Of a stretch of 64,000 nucleotides of DNA, positions 9,201 through 17,532 are shown piece after piece. The DNA lies in NCBI RefSeq assembly GCF_008629685.1, contig NZ_VWSF01000005.1, positions 186,001-250,000 of the forward strand, written 5' to 3'. Under the pieces are notes generated by a model that saw only the letters and a list, made by a program, of their open reading frames with translations, did no database searches and had not been told where the DNA came from. Origin of the DNA: Adhaeribacter rhizoryzae. Lineage in GTDB: Bacteria; Bacteroidota; Bacteroidia; Cytophagales; Hymenobacteraceae. The translations under genes were made by a program, and so were the position numbers. Each line of letters opens with the position of its first letter. Position 1 is the stretch's first letter.

Positions 9201-9710
9201 GCTACCTCGGCCAAAATAGAAACTTTGCTGGAGCAAATCCAGAGCAAAGCGCCGCACCACAAAATACTGGTGTTCTCGCAGTTTGTAACCATGCTGGAGC
9301 TGATTAAAAAAGAACTAAGCGCCCGCGGCATACCCTTTGCCCTGCTTACCGGCCAAACCCGCGACCGGGCCGCAGCGGTTAACCAGTTCCAGGACGACGC
9401 TAACGTACGGGTATTCTTAATCAGTTTAAAAGCCGGCGGCACCGGCCTAAATTTAACCCGCGCCGATTACGTGTACCTCGTAGAACCCTGGTGGAATCCC
9501 GCCGTCGAAAACCAGGCCATCGACCGGGTGTACCGCATTGGGCAGGAAAAACACGTAGTAGCCATCCGCCTCATTTGCCCCAACACCGTGGAAGAAAAAA
9601 TTCAGAAGTTGCAGGAAAGTAAAAAAGAGTTGGTGAAAGAGATGGTTGAAACGGACAATGCGGTTTTGAAATCGCTGTCGAAGAAGGAGTTGTTAGGGTT
9701 GTTCAGCTAA
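6225..9710 (+). CDS. SWIM zinc-finger SNF2-family helicase/ATPase
   Basis: A 1161-aa (or 1135-aa) DNA-dependent ATPase of the Swi2/Snf2 type. Near residue 115 is a SWIM zinc finger (CACTRSKTHLCEHQ, pattern CxCx(n)CxH), expected to bind DNA or protein. The middle is a poorly conserved domain typical of bacterial SNF2 proteins. From about 700 lie the ATPase lobes: motif I DDMGLGKT (about 727), motif II DESQ (about 824), motif III LTGTPIENN, FILRRTKEQVAPELPDK, and the C-terminal lobe with motif VI QAIDRVYRIGQ. Such proteins are thought to remodel protein-DNA complexes or RNA polymerase (compare RapA). The first possible start is GTG at 6225; ATG at 6303 (MPEKEPDPRN) is an equally good choice. 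The OLD-type gene follows after 48 bases but differs sharply in base composition, so the two are probably not an old operon. Confidence 0.95.
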   Translation: MRGKFPAKIAGKAKTFWLTSAAKPRTMPEKEPDPRNFTSSNAHATDYLLAVASVATVNHAFILKHTAAEAVPLIGSSYEMQPDVIGVNEGIFNGVTGSRMPAVKVVQFSAGLWFSCACTRSKTHLCEHQAQVLQALITRPEFRVFFDAKLRRNKILPVAQDYGLAAEENLDKYFDLEYANKNITVKPKLKELLPVNPATQAILQEQLLPKLKPPMLPQSVATTPDKAYIVVIAEHKYYKHLYLELYRAAITASGKLKNPLQQINPADLIWLTENPEELKFFTAITKFQRSYEAEPGEADLAALKALVRNPLGFKFYQHNLNNNRASGNITASSLVPVAVQSLPVNLVLDVVVKDNFYEITGTITLLDQPYDLQHLAVQHEYFIQVKKNLYLLDNPDLLRIIRFFKKHNHKILIHESKFAEFRETVLASLESKIKVNYAYIKPATPKQIEEFGLAETREQIIYLSESEDFILLTPVMKYGPLEIPVLTHKQLYGTDARGQAFTLARDEEAEHNLVADILKQHPFFYEQLHQDCFYLHRDRFLEDGWFLDAFEAWQQAGITVLGFKELKNNRLNPHKAKISIQVTSGINWFDTTVKVKFGQQQASLKYLHQAIRNKSKFVQLGDGTQGLLPQEWLEKFARYLAVGEVAGEHIRTPKINYSVITELYEDEVLSQEVQTELIQYRQKLANYKALPEAEVPAGLHATLRGYQKQGLNWLTFLDEFNFGGCLADDMGLGKTIQILAFLLAQRGRVKQNTNLVVVPTSLLFNWQDEVARFAPSLKILTVYGATRIKNIAELNQYEIVLTSYGTLLSDIRVVKEYPFNYIILDESQNIKNPETERYRAVRLLQSRNKLVLTGTPIENNTFDLYGQLSFACPGLLGSKRFFRDHYSTPIDKFKDSRRAAELQQKVSPFILRRTKEQVAPELPDKTEMVIYCEMGAEQRRVYDAAEREIRDFISAQGDGEILKNSMHVLTGLTQLRQICNSPALLTGGDYSLATSAKIETLLEQIQSKAPHHKILVFSQFVTMLELIKKELSARGIPFALLTGQTRDRAAAVNQFQDDANVRVFLISLKAGGTGLNLTRADYVYLVEPWWNPAVENQAIDRVYRIGQEKHVVAIRLICPNTVEEKIQKLQESKKELVKEMVETDNAVLKSLSKKELLGLFS

Positions 9711-9758
9711 AATTCAGGAAAAGGTATTATATTGTAAATACAATTTAGTTTTTTAAAA

Positions 9759-11786
9759 ATGATAAAACAATTCAGAATTAATAGAACTCTAGAATGTTAT
9801 AATAATTATAAATTTGAAGGCGATGAAATTATAAACTTAACACCATTAAGCAAAATAAATTTTTTTGTTGGTATAAATAATTCAGGTAAAAGCCGCCTCT
9901 TAAGAGAATTATTTAAAGATTTAAGAAATTATAATATTTATGATCCCAATGATCAGTACAATAGTATTCCACTGTTTAAATCAGACGAAACAAAATTTGG
10001 TCTAATAAATGTAAATAAAGAAGAACTTTTAAATTCTCTTTCACCTGTATATGATAAAATCCTAACATTATGCAATAATCCAAGCTTTTGTAAACCTTTG
10101 TATGATTTTTTTAAAGCGGAGAAAAAAACAATTTATGATAAAGAATTATATAGTTTTTATGTAAATTTTCAATCAAACTTAAAGAAGTTAATTAATGATG
10201 AATTCGCTGGTTCTAAAACAAAGCTTCTTGATGAAAATAGTAAGGAATCACAAAGAAAAAAAGAGATAGAGCAGTTAAGTAAGGAAGCTTTATCTTTAAT
10301 TAGAAATAAAATTCCCATTGAACTTAAAAACAATAAAGTTACCTATATTCCAGCAATTAGAACATTAAGGAGATTTCTAACAAGAAAAACAACGGAAGCA
10401 ACTCATTACGAAAGCGATCGATATAAAATAACTGATTATGAGCAAATAGATAATTCCATTATTTCTTCAAGAGTAATGGTAGATTACTTTTCTAAAAAAG
10501 AGTATGAATCAGAGCACAACAATAAGAATTACTATTATAAGCAACTAATTTCAAAAAATAATATATTTACTGGTGAGAACTTATATGAACTCATTAAAGA
10601 TCTTAGAAATTCTCCTGAAGAAAAAAGAAAGGTTTTAACTGATTTTGAATCTTTTTTAAGCAAAAGTTTTTTTAATTCTTTAAATGTTTCTCTTCATTCA
10701 ATTGAAGACCAAGATATCAAAGATATATATGTTAAGATTGGAGATAATAAAGAATTGCCAATTTTTAATTTAGGAGACGGAATCCAATCAATAATAATTT
10801 TAACATTTCCTCTTTTTTATTATAAGAATACTAAACATTTTATTTTTTATGAGGAACCTGAATTGTATTTGCACCCAGGAATACAAAGGGTATTTATTGA
10901 AACAATCAAAAGCTTTGATAATGTTCAATGCTTTATAGCCACCCACTCTAATCATTTCTTAGATACATCATTAGATTTTCCAAACGATGTATCAATTTTT
11001 TCTCTGAAAAAAGAGGACAATGAGGTTGGTGAAAAAATTTTCAAGATTGAGAATCTTGCCTCTCCTTCCGTATCGATTTTGAACTTACTTGGAGTAAGAA
11101 ATTCATCTGTATTTTTATCAAACTGCTCTATTTGGGTAGAAGGAGTTTCAGACAGGATTTACATAAGAAAATATCTTGAATTATATCAATTAGGGAATCC
11201 TGATAAAAAAACACATTTCCCATTCTTTAAAGAAGACTTTCACTTTAGTTTTATTGAATTTAATGGCAATAATATCACACATTTCAATTTTTCGGAAAAT
11301 ATCGAATATGATAATGAGGAACAGATAAATGCTACAAAAATTTCGAATAGAATCTTTCTAATTCACGATTTAGATACAGGTAAAGACAAAAGGCACGAAC
11401 TTCTTAAAAGGCAGCTAAGGGAAAATTATTTTAAATTAGAGGTATTAGAAATCGAAAACTTATTATCTCCGGAGGTGTTAAAAAAAACCTTGACCGAGTA
11501 TAGATTAAAAGGTGTTGAAAAGGTTGTTTTTAATGATTTTAAATATGAAGATTATAAAATGCAACCCATTGGAGAATTCATTTCGAGAATTTCAGGAGAA
11601 AAACAGATAAAACAGATTGTTTCAGTAGGTTCTAAAAGTGAAATTAAGAAAATTTATAATAAATTAGATTTTGCACATAATGCTGTTAAAAATCTGAATA
11701 ATTGGGATGAATTGACAGAAGAATCCAAAAATATGACTAGAATTATTTATAATTTTATTTATAAAAACAACAATAATAATTTTTAA
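9759..11786 (+). CDS. OLD-family ATP-dependent endonuclease (AAA ATPase + TOPRIM)
   Basis: A 675-aa fusion of an ABC/SMC-like ATPase and a TOPRIM nuclease domain. Walker A is GINNSGKS (38-45); a long charged insertion covers about 70-330; the ABC-like signature lies at GDGIQSI (about 342); Walker B is FYEEPELYLHPG (about 363). The TOPRIM part starts at WVEGVSDRIYIRKYLE (about 459), with the metal-binding Glu and Asp, followed by HDLD (about 536) and EIENLLSPEV. OLD proteins cleave DNA and several act in phage defence (P2 Old, GajA of Gabija). No GajB-like helicase or other partner is adjacent, so a single-gene OLD system is the better reading. The gene is far richer in A+T than its neighbours and uses AAA/ATA/TTA codons heavily, which suggests recent horizontal transfer. 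Confidence 0.9.
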   Translation: MIKQFRINRTLECYNNYKFEGDEIINLTPLSKINFFVGINNSGKSRLLRELFKDLRNYNIYDPNDQYNSIPLFKSDETKFGLINVNKEELLNSLSPVYDKILTLCNNPSFCKPLYDFFKAEKKTIYDKELYSFYVNFQSNLKKLINDEFAGSKTKLLDENSKESQRKKEIEQLSKEALSLIRNKIPIELKNNKVTYIPAIRTLRRFLTRKTTEATHYESDRYKITDYEQIDNSIISSRVMVDYFSKKEYESEHNNKNYYYKQLISKNNIFTGENLYELIKDLRNSPEEKRKVLTDFESFLSKSFFNSLNVSLHSIEDQDIKDIYVKIGDNKELPIFNLGDGIQSIIILTFPLFYYKNTKHFIFYEEPELYLHPGIQRVFIETIKSFDNVQCFIATHSNHFLDTSLDFPNDVSIFSLKKEDNEVGEKIFKIENLASPSVSILNLLGVRNSSVFLSNCSIWVEGVSDRIYIRKYLELYQLGNPDKKTHFPFFKEDFHFSFIEFNGNNITHFNFSENIEYDNEEQINATKISNRIFLIHDLDTGKDKRHELLKRQLRENYFKLEVLEIENLLSPEVLKKTLTEYRLKGVEKVVFNDFKYEDYKMQPIGEFISRISGEKQIKQIVSVGSKSEIKKIYNKLDFAHNAVKNLNNWDELTEESKNMTRIIYNFIYKNNNNNF

Positions 11787-11795
11787 TATTTTCTT

Positions 11796-11947
11796 TGTTA
11801 TGCGAAGAGTTAGCTCATGCTTAGTTTTAAAAAGGGTTAGGGAGAGCACTTGCTATGCATAGTGTTAGCGCAACGCTCTACGCATTTTCCGGAAAGCCAA
11901 TCTTTCTGTTATGCTTAGAGTGCTGCGGTAACTCTACGCACAACAGA
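11796..11947. repeat. Degenerate compound REP unit
   Basis: Contains three B-type half units (around 11797-11820, 11851-11884 and 11908-11945) and one damaged A hairpin (AAAGCCAATCTTTCT, 11893-11907). The halves are in opposite orientations, as if two REPs had recombined. It fills most of the space between the OLD gene and the next gene. Confidence 0.7.
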
Positions 11948-12029
11948 GTGGCCCGTCAAAAAGAGTTATTTGTACAGAACTTATATTATTGCATCAGGAA
12001 CAAATGCTTACAAGCACATTTCAAATAAG

Positions 12030-13488
12030 TTAATTTTGTATTTTTATTATTTGAAAATCTTTGAGATTAACTCCGCTTGGGCTTGGCGTTAAAGAGCTAT
12101 AATTTGGTGCGGCTGTACTTCCAAGACTTATGAGGTATTCTATAAAAGCTGCCGCCTCTTCTGCTTTTTCAAAATTAATAATTTTATTATTCCATTGTAA
12201 TTCTACCATATTCCCTGTGTGCAAAAATCTAATCCTATATGTAATTGGCTTAAAATCTTCAGGTCTAATTAATTCAACAAGTTGAGGTGAGCTATATTTA
12301 GGATCGTATCCAACTTCTCCATATTTATATAGCACCGATTGCCTAGCTTCAGGAATATGCTTAGGACTGCCTGGCTTAACGTGTCTATATAAATACTTAA
12401 AGCGCAAAAATCCACTGAGAGTATTCTTTATATCAGGAAAATACCATAATATTATTTCTTTCTTTAAAGCGCTTAATAAGTTTGGGTTTCCAGCGGCATT
12501 ATAGTAGTCCTGAACTTTAAAAACATAAATTGGAGATGCATATCCACCAGTATAATTTAACTCAACTGAAACAGAAGTATTTCCACTTAAATCTATTCCA
12601 AAGCCACCCTCCTGCCTAAGTACCATATCTCGTCTGCCTAATGTTCCTGAAAACTTCATTCTGGACATTAATAAATTTAAACTTGATTCATACTTATCAA
12701 TAAAGTTAAGATTAGCACTTGGACCAATGGAAGATGAGAATTCATTGCCATTTACATTTTCCGCTCCAGTTCCTGAGGAATTATTATTTTCCGTTTGATT
12801 TATATCTGCTTTTCCAGTTTTTGTAGCAATTGCATTAGTAATAGTATTTTTATCCGAATCTGTCTTTTTACTACCTGCTGTAGCACTTATATTAGCAGTA
12901 GCTGACCATTGTTGGGAGGATGTTACTTTTCCCAAGTCTACTGTTACCCAATCTGAAACAAATTTATCCCATGAATTAAATTCAATCGGATGTGTTCCAT
13001 CTAGAGTTAGCGAAATCTCCAGATTTGTTAATCTATCCCCAATACGATTAAAAACTCTTTTTTCATTTGTTGAACCTTCAGAGGCCCATTTTCTATCCAC
13101 TGAGAAAACAATCGATTTATTAATAGAAAGAGGAAACATTTTAACCTTTGGTGCAGATGTTTCGGTCGAGGTAAGTTTTTTTGCTAAACCAGTTTCCAAA
13201 TCATTTACTGTTCCCGTTTTTAAACTAATTGATTTTAATAATTCTGCCTGTCCCTCAGCAGAAAGGGTAGTTAGTACTCCAAGAATATTTTTAGGCGATG
13301 TAGAAGCTTTTGGCGCTTCAAATATTTTGAATGTTTCCGTCTGAATAGAAACAAAATCTTCCGCTTCGTCAAAACGAACCCAAGATAAATCATAGGATTT
13401 AAATCTTCTTGCAAGGTTGACACAAGAAGTTGTGATAAAAAATCCTAGTAAAATGTAAATAAAAAAAGAGGTTTTTTAAATAATTCAT
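12030..13488 (-). CDS. Lipoprotein of unknown function, apparent 1-nt frameshift in signal peptide
   Basis: A long frame on the minus strand (end at 12030) is open up to about 13478 but has no good start: its first 19 codons spell a hydrophobic stretch ending in a lipobox, FFITTSC, immediately after a stop. An ATG at 13486-13488 in the neighbouring frame gives MNYLK and joins the lipobox frame if one base of the T6 run at 13472-13477 is removed, giving a 485-aa lipoprotein beginning MNYLKTSFFIYILLGFF. So the gene is frameshifted, or the homopolymer is miscalled. The body has charged, Ser/Thr/Asn-rich stretches (about 140-185), then strand-rich text such as TGGYASPIYVFKVQDYYN. No family recognised. 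It is A+T-rich like the OLD gene next to it, and may have arrived with it. Confidence 0.75.
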
Positions 13489-13625
13489 TTTTACTTTCTT
13501 TAAAGGTATGGTTTTTTCAGGTTTGATAGCACTTAATAAAGCCAACTTAGCATTGCAATAAGAGGAAAATAGCAGGTATATAAAATACTGAAAAATCAGT
13601 ATTTTACTTAAACAAAATGCTTCTG

Positions 13626-13676
13626 GTATGCAGATGGCTAACGTAGGGTTCTACGCATTGCTTGGAAAGCCAATCT
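13626..13676 (-). repeat. REP unit truncated at its A hairpin, fused to RAYT copy 1
   Basis: B-type half followed by GGAAAGCCAATCT, which is the first arm of hairpin A. The second arm (GATTGG) is missing, and RAYT coding sequence begins at the next base (13677). Confidence 0.75.
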
Positions 13677-14171
13677 GTGTTCTGGCTGGATGTTTTCGTG
13701 CGGCTGCGGTATAAAACTATATTTGTAGAGAGTCTAAATTTCTGTATTATAAACAAAGGTTTACGGGTGCACGCCTGGTGCCTCATGAGTAGCCATGCGC
13801 ATTTAATTATTTCAGCCGCTAATCCGCAGAAAATAAATTTATCCGATATTATCCGGGATTTGAAAAAGTTTACGGCTGCCCAAATTATCCGGGAAATAGA
13901 AGCTGGTCCGGAAAGCCGGCAAGAATGGTTACTGGATAAATTTCGGTTTGCGGCGGGTAAAAACAGCCGCAATACGCAGTACCAGTTCTGGCAGCAAAAC
14001 AACCACGCCGAGGAATTACTGACAAATCATTTTACCGACCAAAAGCTCCAATATATTCACCAGAATCCGGTGCAGGAAGGTTGGGTGGAACAAGCGCAGC
14101 ATTACCTATACAGCAGCGCCCGCGATTACAGCGGTTTGCAGGGGTTGGTACCTATTACTTTTATTGACTGA
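13677..14171 (+). pseudogene. REP-associated tyrosine transposase (RAYT), copy 1, 5'-truncated
   Basis: This frame encodes 164 residues matching positions 24-187 of the two other RAYT copies in the window. The first 23 codons, which encode the N-terminal strand up to FVTFTV, are missing and are replaced by half of a REP unit. The Y1/HUH transposase core remains: SSHAHLII carries the HUH metal-binding pair and LQYIHQNPV carries the catalytic Tyr (by alignment with Tyr115 of E. coli TnpA-REP). No ATG is available; a TTG at 13662 inside the REP could start a product, but the first beta strand would be absent. RAYTs are single-copy domesticated transposases thought to mobilise REP palindromes. 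Likely inactive remnant; a downstream REP in opposite orientation is preserved. Confidence 0.85.
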
Positions 14172-14185
14172 AGCGATTTTTTATT

Positions 14186-14252
14186 ACGCCGATCAGAGAT
14201 TGGCTATCCGGAAAGAGCGTAGAGCGCTACGCCAACTCTATGCACAACAGGA
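14186..14252 (+). repeat. REP unit downstream of RAYT copy 1
   Basis: Hairpin A (CCGATCAGAGATTGGC, one mismatch) then hairpin B (GCGTAGAGCGCTACGC region through CTCTATGC). Inverted relative to the truncated REP at 13626-13676, so the two bracket the RAYT remnant. Confidence 0.85.
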
Positions 14253-14306
14253 GCAGCCTATTTGTCCGGAATAAGGTTTTCCGGCCAAATGGCTGCTTTC
14301 CTTACA

Positions 14307-16043
14307 TTATAGATTATTCAGAACCTGCTGCGCTTGGGTAAGCATCGGCCCGGCGGGTTTGGTTTTTAAGACATCTATTTCAAATCCTGCTAAGATAGCA
14401 TCGAGCTGTTGAAGCTTCTTAGGTTGATCTTTCCGCTTGAATTCTTCTTTCAGGATTCTGATCTTTTCAAAGTCCTCAATCCCTTCTATCAACCTTTCGA
14501 AGCGAATGGAAGATCTGTTCTGCGGATATACAAAATACGTATCTCCGGAAGACCACTTCCCAAAACGACTGTCTTGCAATGGGTTTTGGGGCCAACTGTT
14601 GAACGCCCACCGCAAATAGCCGTCATAGCCTTTGTTGGCGGCATGCCAGGCCAGCCACGCAGATTCCGCAAGCGGTGAAAAAGTAAAGGTATTAGGAAAG
14701 CCCTCCGCACAACAGGTATAAAAAGTTGTTATTGAACCGGCGTTTTTCCTGGCCTGCATCGTTTTTTTATCTATTTTTTGATTGGAGGCAACACAATAAT
14801 CAAAAAGATCTTTCTCAATTTCAGGATGATAATTTCCGGCAAGTGATATTTTAAAATCTTTGTCAGCACCTTTTATGACCGCAATCGCTTTTTGCATAGC
14901 CTCCATCGGACGCTCATCCATGGCAATCGTAGTTTTATTAAACCACCCTTTTTTCTTAAGATGCTTAGCAAAATCAGCCAGCATGGGCTGCCAATGGGCC
15001 TTATATTCCGGCGTGCCCGGCTCTGCAACCAAGACAGTTTCTTTGCCTAATGCTTCATCATAGTAGTAAAACTTAAGATTCCAAGGGATCATGCTATAGC
15101 ATTCAATCACCCGGTCTATCCCTAAAGCCATCATATAAGAAACCCACTTATCGAATATGGTATAATCATAGCTCCAGGAACCATTCTTCTACCTAGTCCA
15201 CTTAATCATGGAGCTATAAACATCATAAGTCTGGCTATTCCAGGGGTCATGAATAAGCGTGGTGGTAATTACTTTTTGTCCGGCATTGGCCAGCGATTCC
15301 ATGTAAGGCTTCATCACTTTCAGATGGTCGTCTGACCATTTTTCAACCTGGTGCATCCGGGCGATAGCATCCGGGTTTTGCCAAAGATCAAGGTGGTATT
15401 GCCATTCCTTTGGCGCTGGTAAAGTACGATTAATAACTTCTACTGAATAATTTAAATTACCCAGAATTTCGTTTTTCCCCTCTATTACCTTAACAGAGCC
15501 TTTATACACCCCAGCAGGAGCATCAGCGGGAATAGAAATACTCAACCATACCGGCTGCGTGGTATTAGCTGCAATAGGGGAAGCTTTCGCGTTATCTATC
15601 ACATCTGCCTCCAAACTTGGCTCAAGATTAGACGGGATTCCGCAGCCAGTACCTTTTTCATTTAATCCGTCTACCATAACGTAGCGCAAAAAGCTTGCTT
15701 TAATCTTTGCAGCAGGTATTTTATTTTGCTTAGAACCCTTCAAATCACTAACAAGCAAGCTGGTATTTTTAAGTGGTTTGGTTGTCCATATTAGAATCTG
15801 CGTATGTACTTTTTCTCCTTTCCAGGCTTTGGTTTGCCAATTAGTTAAGACGGGCGAAACGGCTGGAACATTGCTTTTAGCATAACGGTTATCAGGAGAA
15901 GCAAAACTGACATAGGTTCCGGTTTTCACCTGCTTCCACAATTCTTCATTCACCGGTTTAGGGTCGGGCAACTCCTGGTAGGGGGTTTGAGCAAATGAAA
16001 TAGTGGTGTATAACGTACAAAATAAAAAGAACAATTTATTCAT
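14307..16043 (-). pseudogene. GH123-like (DUF4091) glycosidase interrupted by an in-frame TAG
   Basis: Two open stretches (16043-15192 and 15188-14307) lie in the same frame, separated only by a TAG codon at 15189-15191 (codon 285 of 579). Reading through gives SSMIKWTR-stop-KNGSWSYDYTIFDKWVSYM, which is continuous family-like sequence, so a single substitution (for example from AAG or CAG) explains it. The N-terminus from the ATG at 16041-16043 is a signal peptide (MNKLFFLFCTLYTTISFAQ). The C-terminal half is the DUF4091/GH123 catalytic domain with an Asp-Glu pair in TIAMDERPMEAM, as expected for retaining N-acetylgalactosaminidases that use the substrate acetamido group. If the stop is real, the product lacks its catalytic domain. 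A sequencing error is the alternative. Confidence 0.88.
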
Positions 16044-16395
16044 AACAGATCTAATTACCAGGTGGAATTTATTTGATGATGTCATTTCACTTTTTGTATT
16101 TATCTTGAACGACACCTAAGACATTGCCTTTCTTGCTGGCAGCATAAGTGTTTCGCTGTAAGAACCACTCCTTCTCGCCAGTAGGAAGAAAAGGAATAAA
16201 TTAAAATATAGCTTTTTACTCAAATTATATTGCTTGAAAAATGGGGAGGCTGTAAGAGAAGTTTTAGCATTAATAATTCTGCCAATCAGCCAGTAATAAC
16301 AAAACAGCTAATCCGGTATCTGCTAATATTTACCACCCCAATAGTTGCTTAAAACTAAATGTTTAATTTTAAATATTCAAGCATTTATTAAAATA

Positions 16396-16411
16396 GTGTG
16401 TTCGAACACAC
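16396..16411. promoter_or_regulatory. Perfect 16-bp palindrome, possible operator
   Basis: GTGTGTTCGAACACAC is a perfect palindrome without loop. It lies in the gene-free stretch 16044-16659, about 350 bases upstream of the GH123-like gene. Its size and symmetry fit a dimeric repressor site, but no regulator gene is adjacent. The rest of this stretch is A+T-rich and otherwise featureless. Confidence 0.35.
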
Positions 16412-16659
16412 CATATTATAATATTGGTTTTTATGCATGCTGCCACATAAAATATAAGTGCCTACCTTACCGCACTAAGAAGATATTGGCCCTGCTTTAG
16501 CAGTTTATCGTATAATTATACTCCTTCCCAAGTGTAGAAATACAAATCTCTAACTTGTTTAGTATCCTCCTGAAATAATGATATAGATAGGTTGTGAGGT
16601 GGCAGCATTACCGGATACGTTTCAGCCAGAAGGCGTACTCGCTGATAGGGGCTTGACTC

Positions 16660-16728
16660 TGTTATGCGGAGAGTTAGCGCAGCACTCTACACATTTTTAG
16701 GAGAGCCAATCTCTGATTGGCATAATCC
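16660..16728 (-). repeat. REP unit upstream of RAYT copy 2
   Basis: B half (GTTATGCGGAGAGTTAGCGC, then AGCACTCTACAC) followed by hairpin A (GCCAATCTCTGATTGGC). Reverse orientation relative to the REP after the gene. Confidence 0.85.
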
Positions 16729-16762
16729 GTACTACAAACATACCATTTGCCGAACATTTCCC

Positions 16763-17326
16763 ATGCAACTAACGCCCAGACCCTACAGTTTTAACAATCC
16801 GGAAGGTATTTATTTTGTGACGTTTACGGTGGTGTTCTGGCTAGATGTGTTTGTTCGGCTGCGTTATAAAACCATATTTGTAGATAGCCTAAATTTCTGT
16901 ATTAAAAACAAAGGATTACAAGTGCATGCCTGGTGCCTCATGAGCAGCCACGCGCATTTAATTATATCGGCGCAGCAACCCAAAAAGGCAAACTTATCGG
17001 ACATTATCCGGGATTTGAAAAAGTTTACCGCCTCGCAAATTATTAAGGAAATAGAAGCTAGTCCGGAAAGCCGGCAGGAATGGCTGTTGGATAAATTTAG
17101 GTTTGCGGCGGGCAAGAATAGCCGTAACACGCAATACCAGTTCTGGCAGCAAAATAACCACGCCGAGGAATTACTGACGAATCATTTTACCGACCAAAAG
17201 CTCCAGGATATTCACCAGAATCCGGTGCAGGAAGGGTGGGTAGAAGAAGCACACCATTATTTATATAGCAGTGCCCGCGATTACAGCGGCTTGCCGGGGT
17301 TGGTACCTATCACTTTTATTAGCTGA
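16763..17326 (+). CDS. REP-associated tyrosine transposase (RAYT), copy 2, catalytic Tyr replaced
   Basis: A 187-aa Y1/HUH transposase. The ATG at 16763 (MQLTPRPYSFNNPEG) is preferred over an upstream in-frame ATG at 16664 that lies in the REP, because it gives exactly the same length and N-terminus as copy 3. The HUH motif is intact in MSSHAHLII. The position of the catalytic Tyr reads LQDIHQNPV where copies 1 and 3 read LQYIHQNPV/L; codon 17207-17209 is GAT, one base from TAT. By homology to E. coli TnpA-REP this Tyr makes the covalent 5' DNA link, so this copy is predicted to bind but not cleave DNA. It is flanked by inverted REP units at 16660-16728 and 17340-17436. The frame is otherwise undamaged. 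Confidence 0.92.
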   Translation: MQLTPRPYSFNNPEGIYFVTFTVVFWLDVFVRLRYKTIFVDSLNFCIKNKGLQVHAWCLMSSHAHLIISAQQPKKANLSDIIRDLKKFTASQIIKEIEASPESRQEWLLDKFRFAAGKNSRNTQYQFWQQNNHAEELLTNHFTDQKLQDIHQNPVQEGWVEEAHHYLYSSARDYSGLPGLVPITFIS

Positions 17327-17339
17327 ATAGTTTTTATCT

Positions 17340-17436
17340 GTTACGCCAATCAGAGATTGGCTTTCCGTAGAATGCTTAGAGCGCTGTGCTAACTCTACGC
17401 ATAACAGGTGTTAGTGCAGCACTCTACGCATAACGG
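17340..17436 (+). repeat. REP unit plus extra half downstream of RAYT copy 2
   Basis: Hairpin A (GCCAATCAGAGATTGGC), hairpin B (GCTTAGAGCGCTGTGC through CTCTACGC), then an additional inverted B half (TGTTAGTGCAGCACTCTACG). The same extra half occurs after the REP at 18697-18794. Confidence 0.85.
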
Positions 17437-17503
17437 GGCGTTTAGAAGCATCGCAGCCGCCCAATTTTCACTTTGGCGCAGCCCGGTAATATAAATAATA
17501 TTC

Positions 17504-17511
17504 TAACTTTG
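17504..17511 (+). promoter_or_regulatory. -7 promoter box (TAnnTTTG) for the HExxH gene
   Basis: TAACTTTG fits the Bacteroidota -7 consensus exactly. The ATG follows 21 bases later. The nearest TTTG upstream (17472-17475) is farther than the usual ~20-base spacing. Confidence 0.5.
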
Positions 17512-17532
17512 GAATGTTTATTTTAAAAAGTT

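Noticed and set aside
9759-11786. Gabija, PARIS or another two-gene defence system
   Set aside because: No UvrD-like GajB or separate TOPRIM/DUF4435 partner lies next to the OLD gene; the SNF2 gene before it differs in composition and family, and no DISARM components are present.
13472-13488. Programmed -1 frameshift at the A6 run of the lipoprotein gene
   Set aside because: The heptamer looks slippery, but a -1 shift leads quickly to a stop; the frame with the lipobox needs the opposite shift. A plain indel or miscall fits better.
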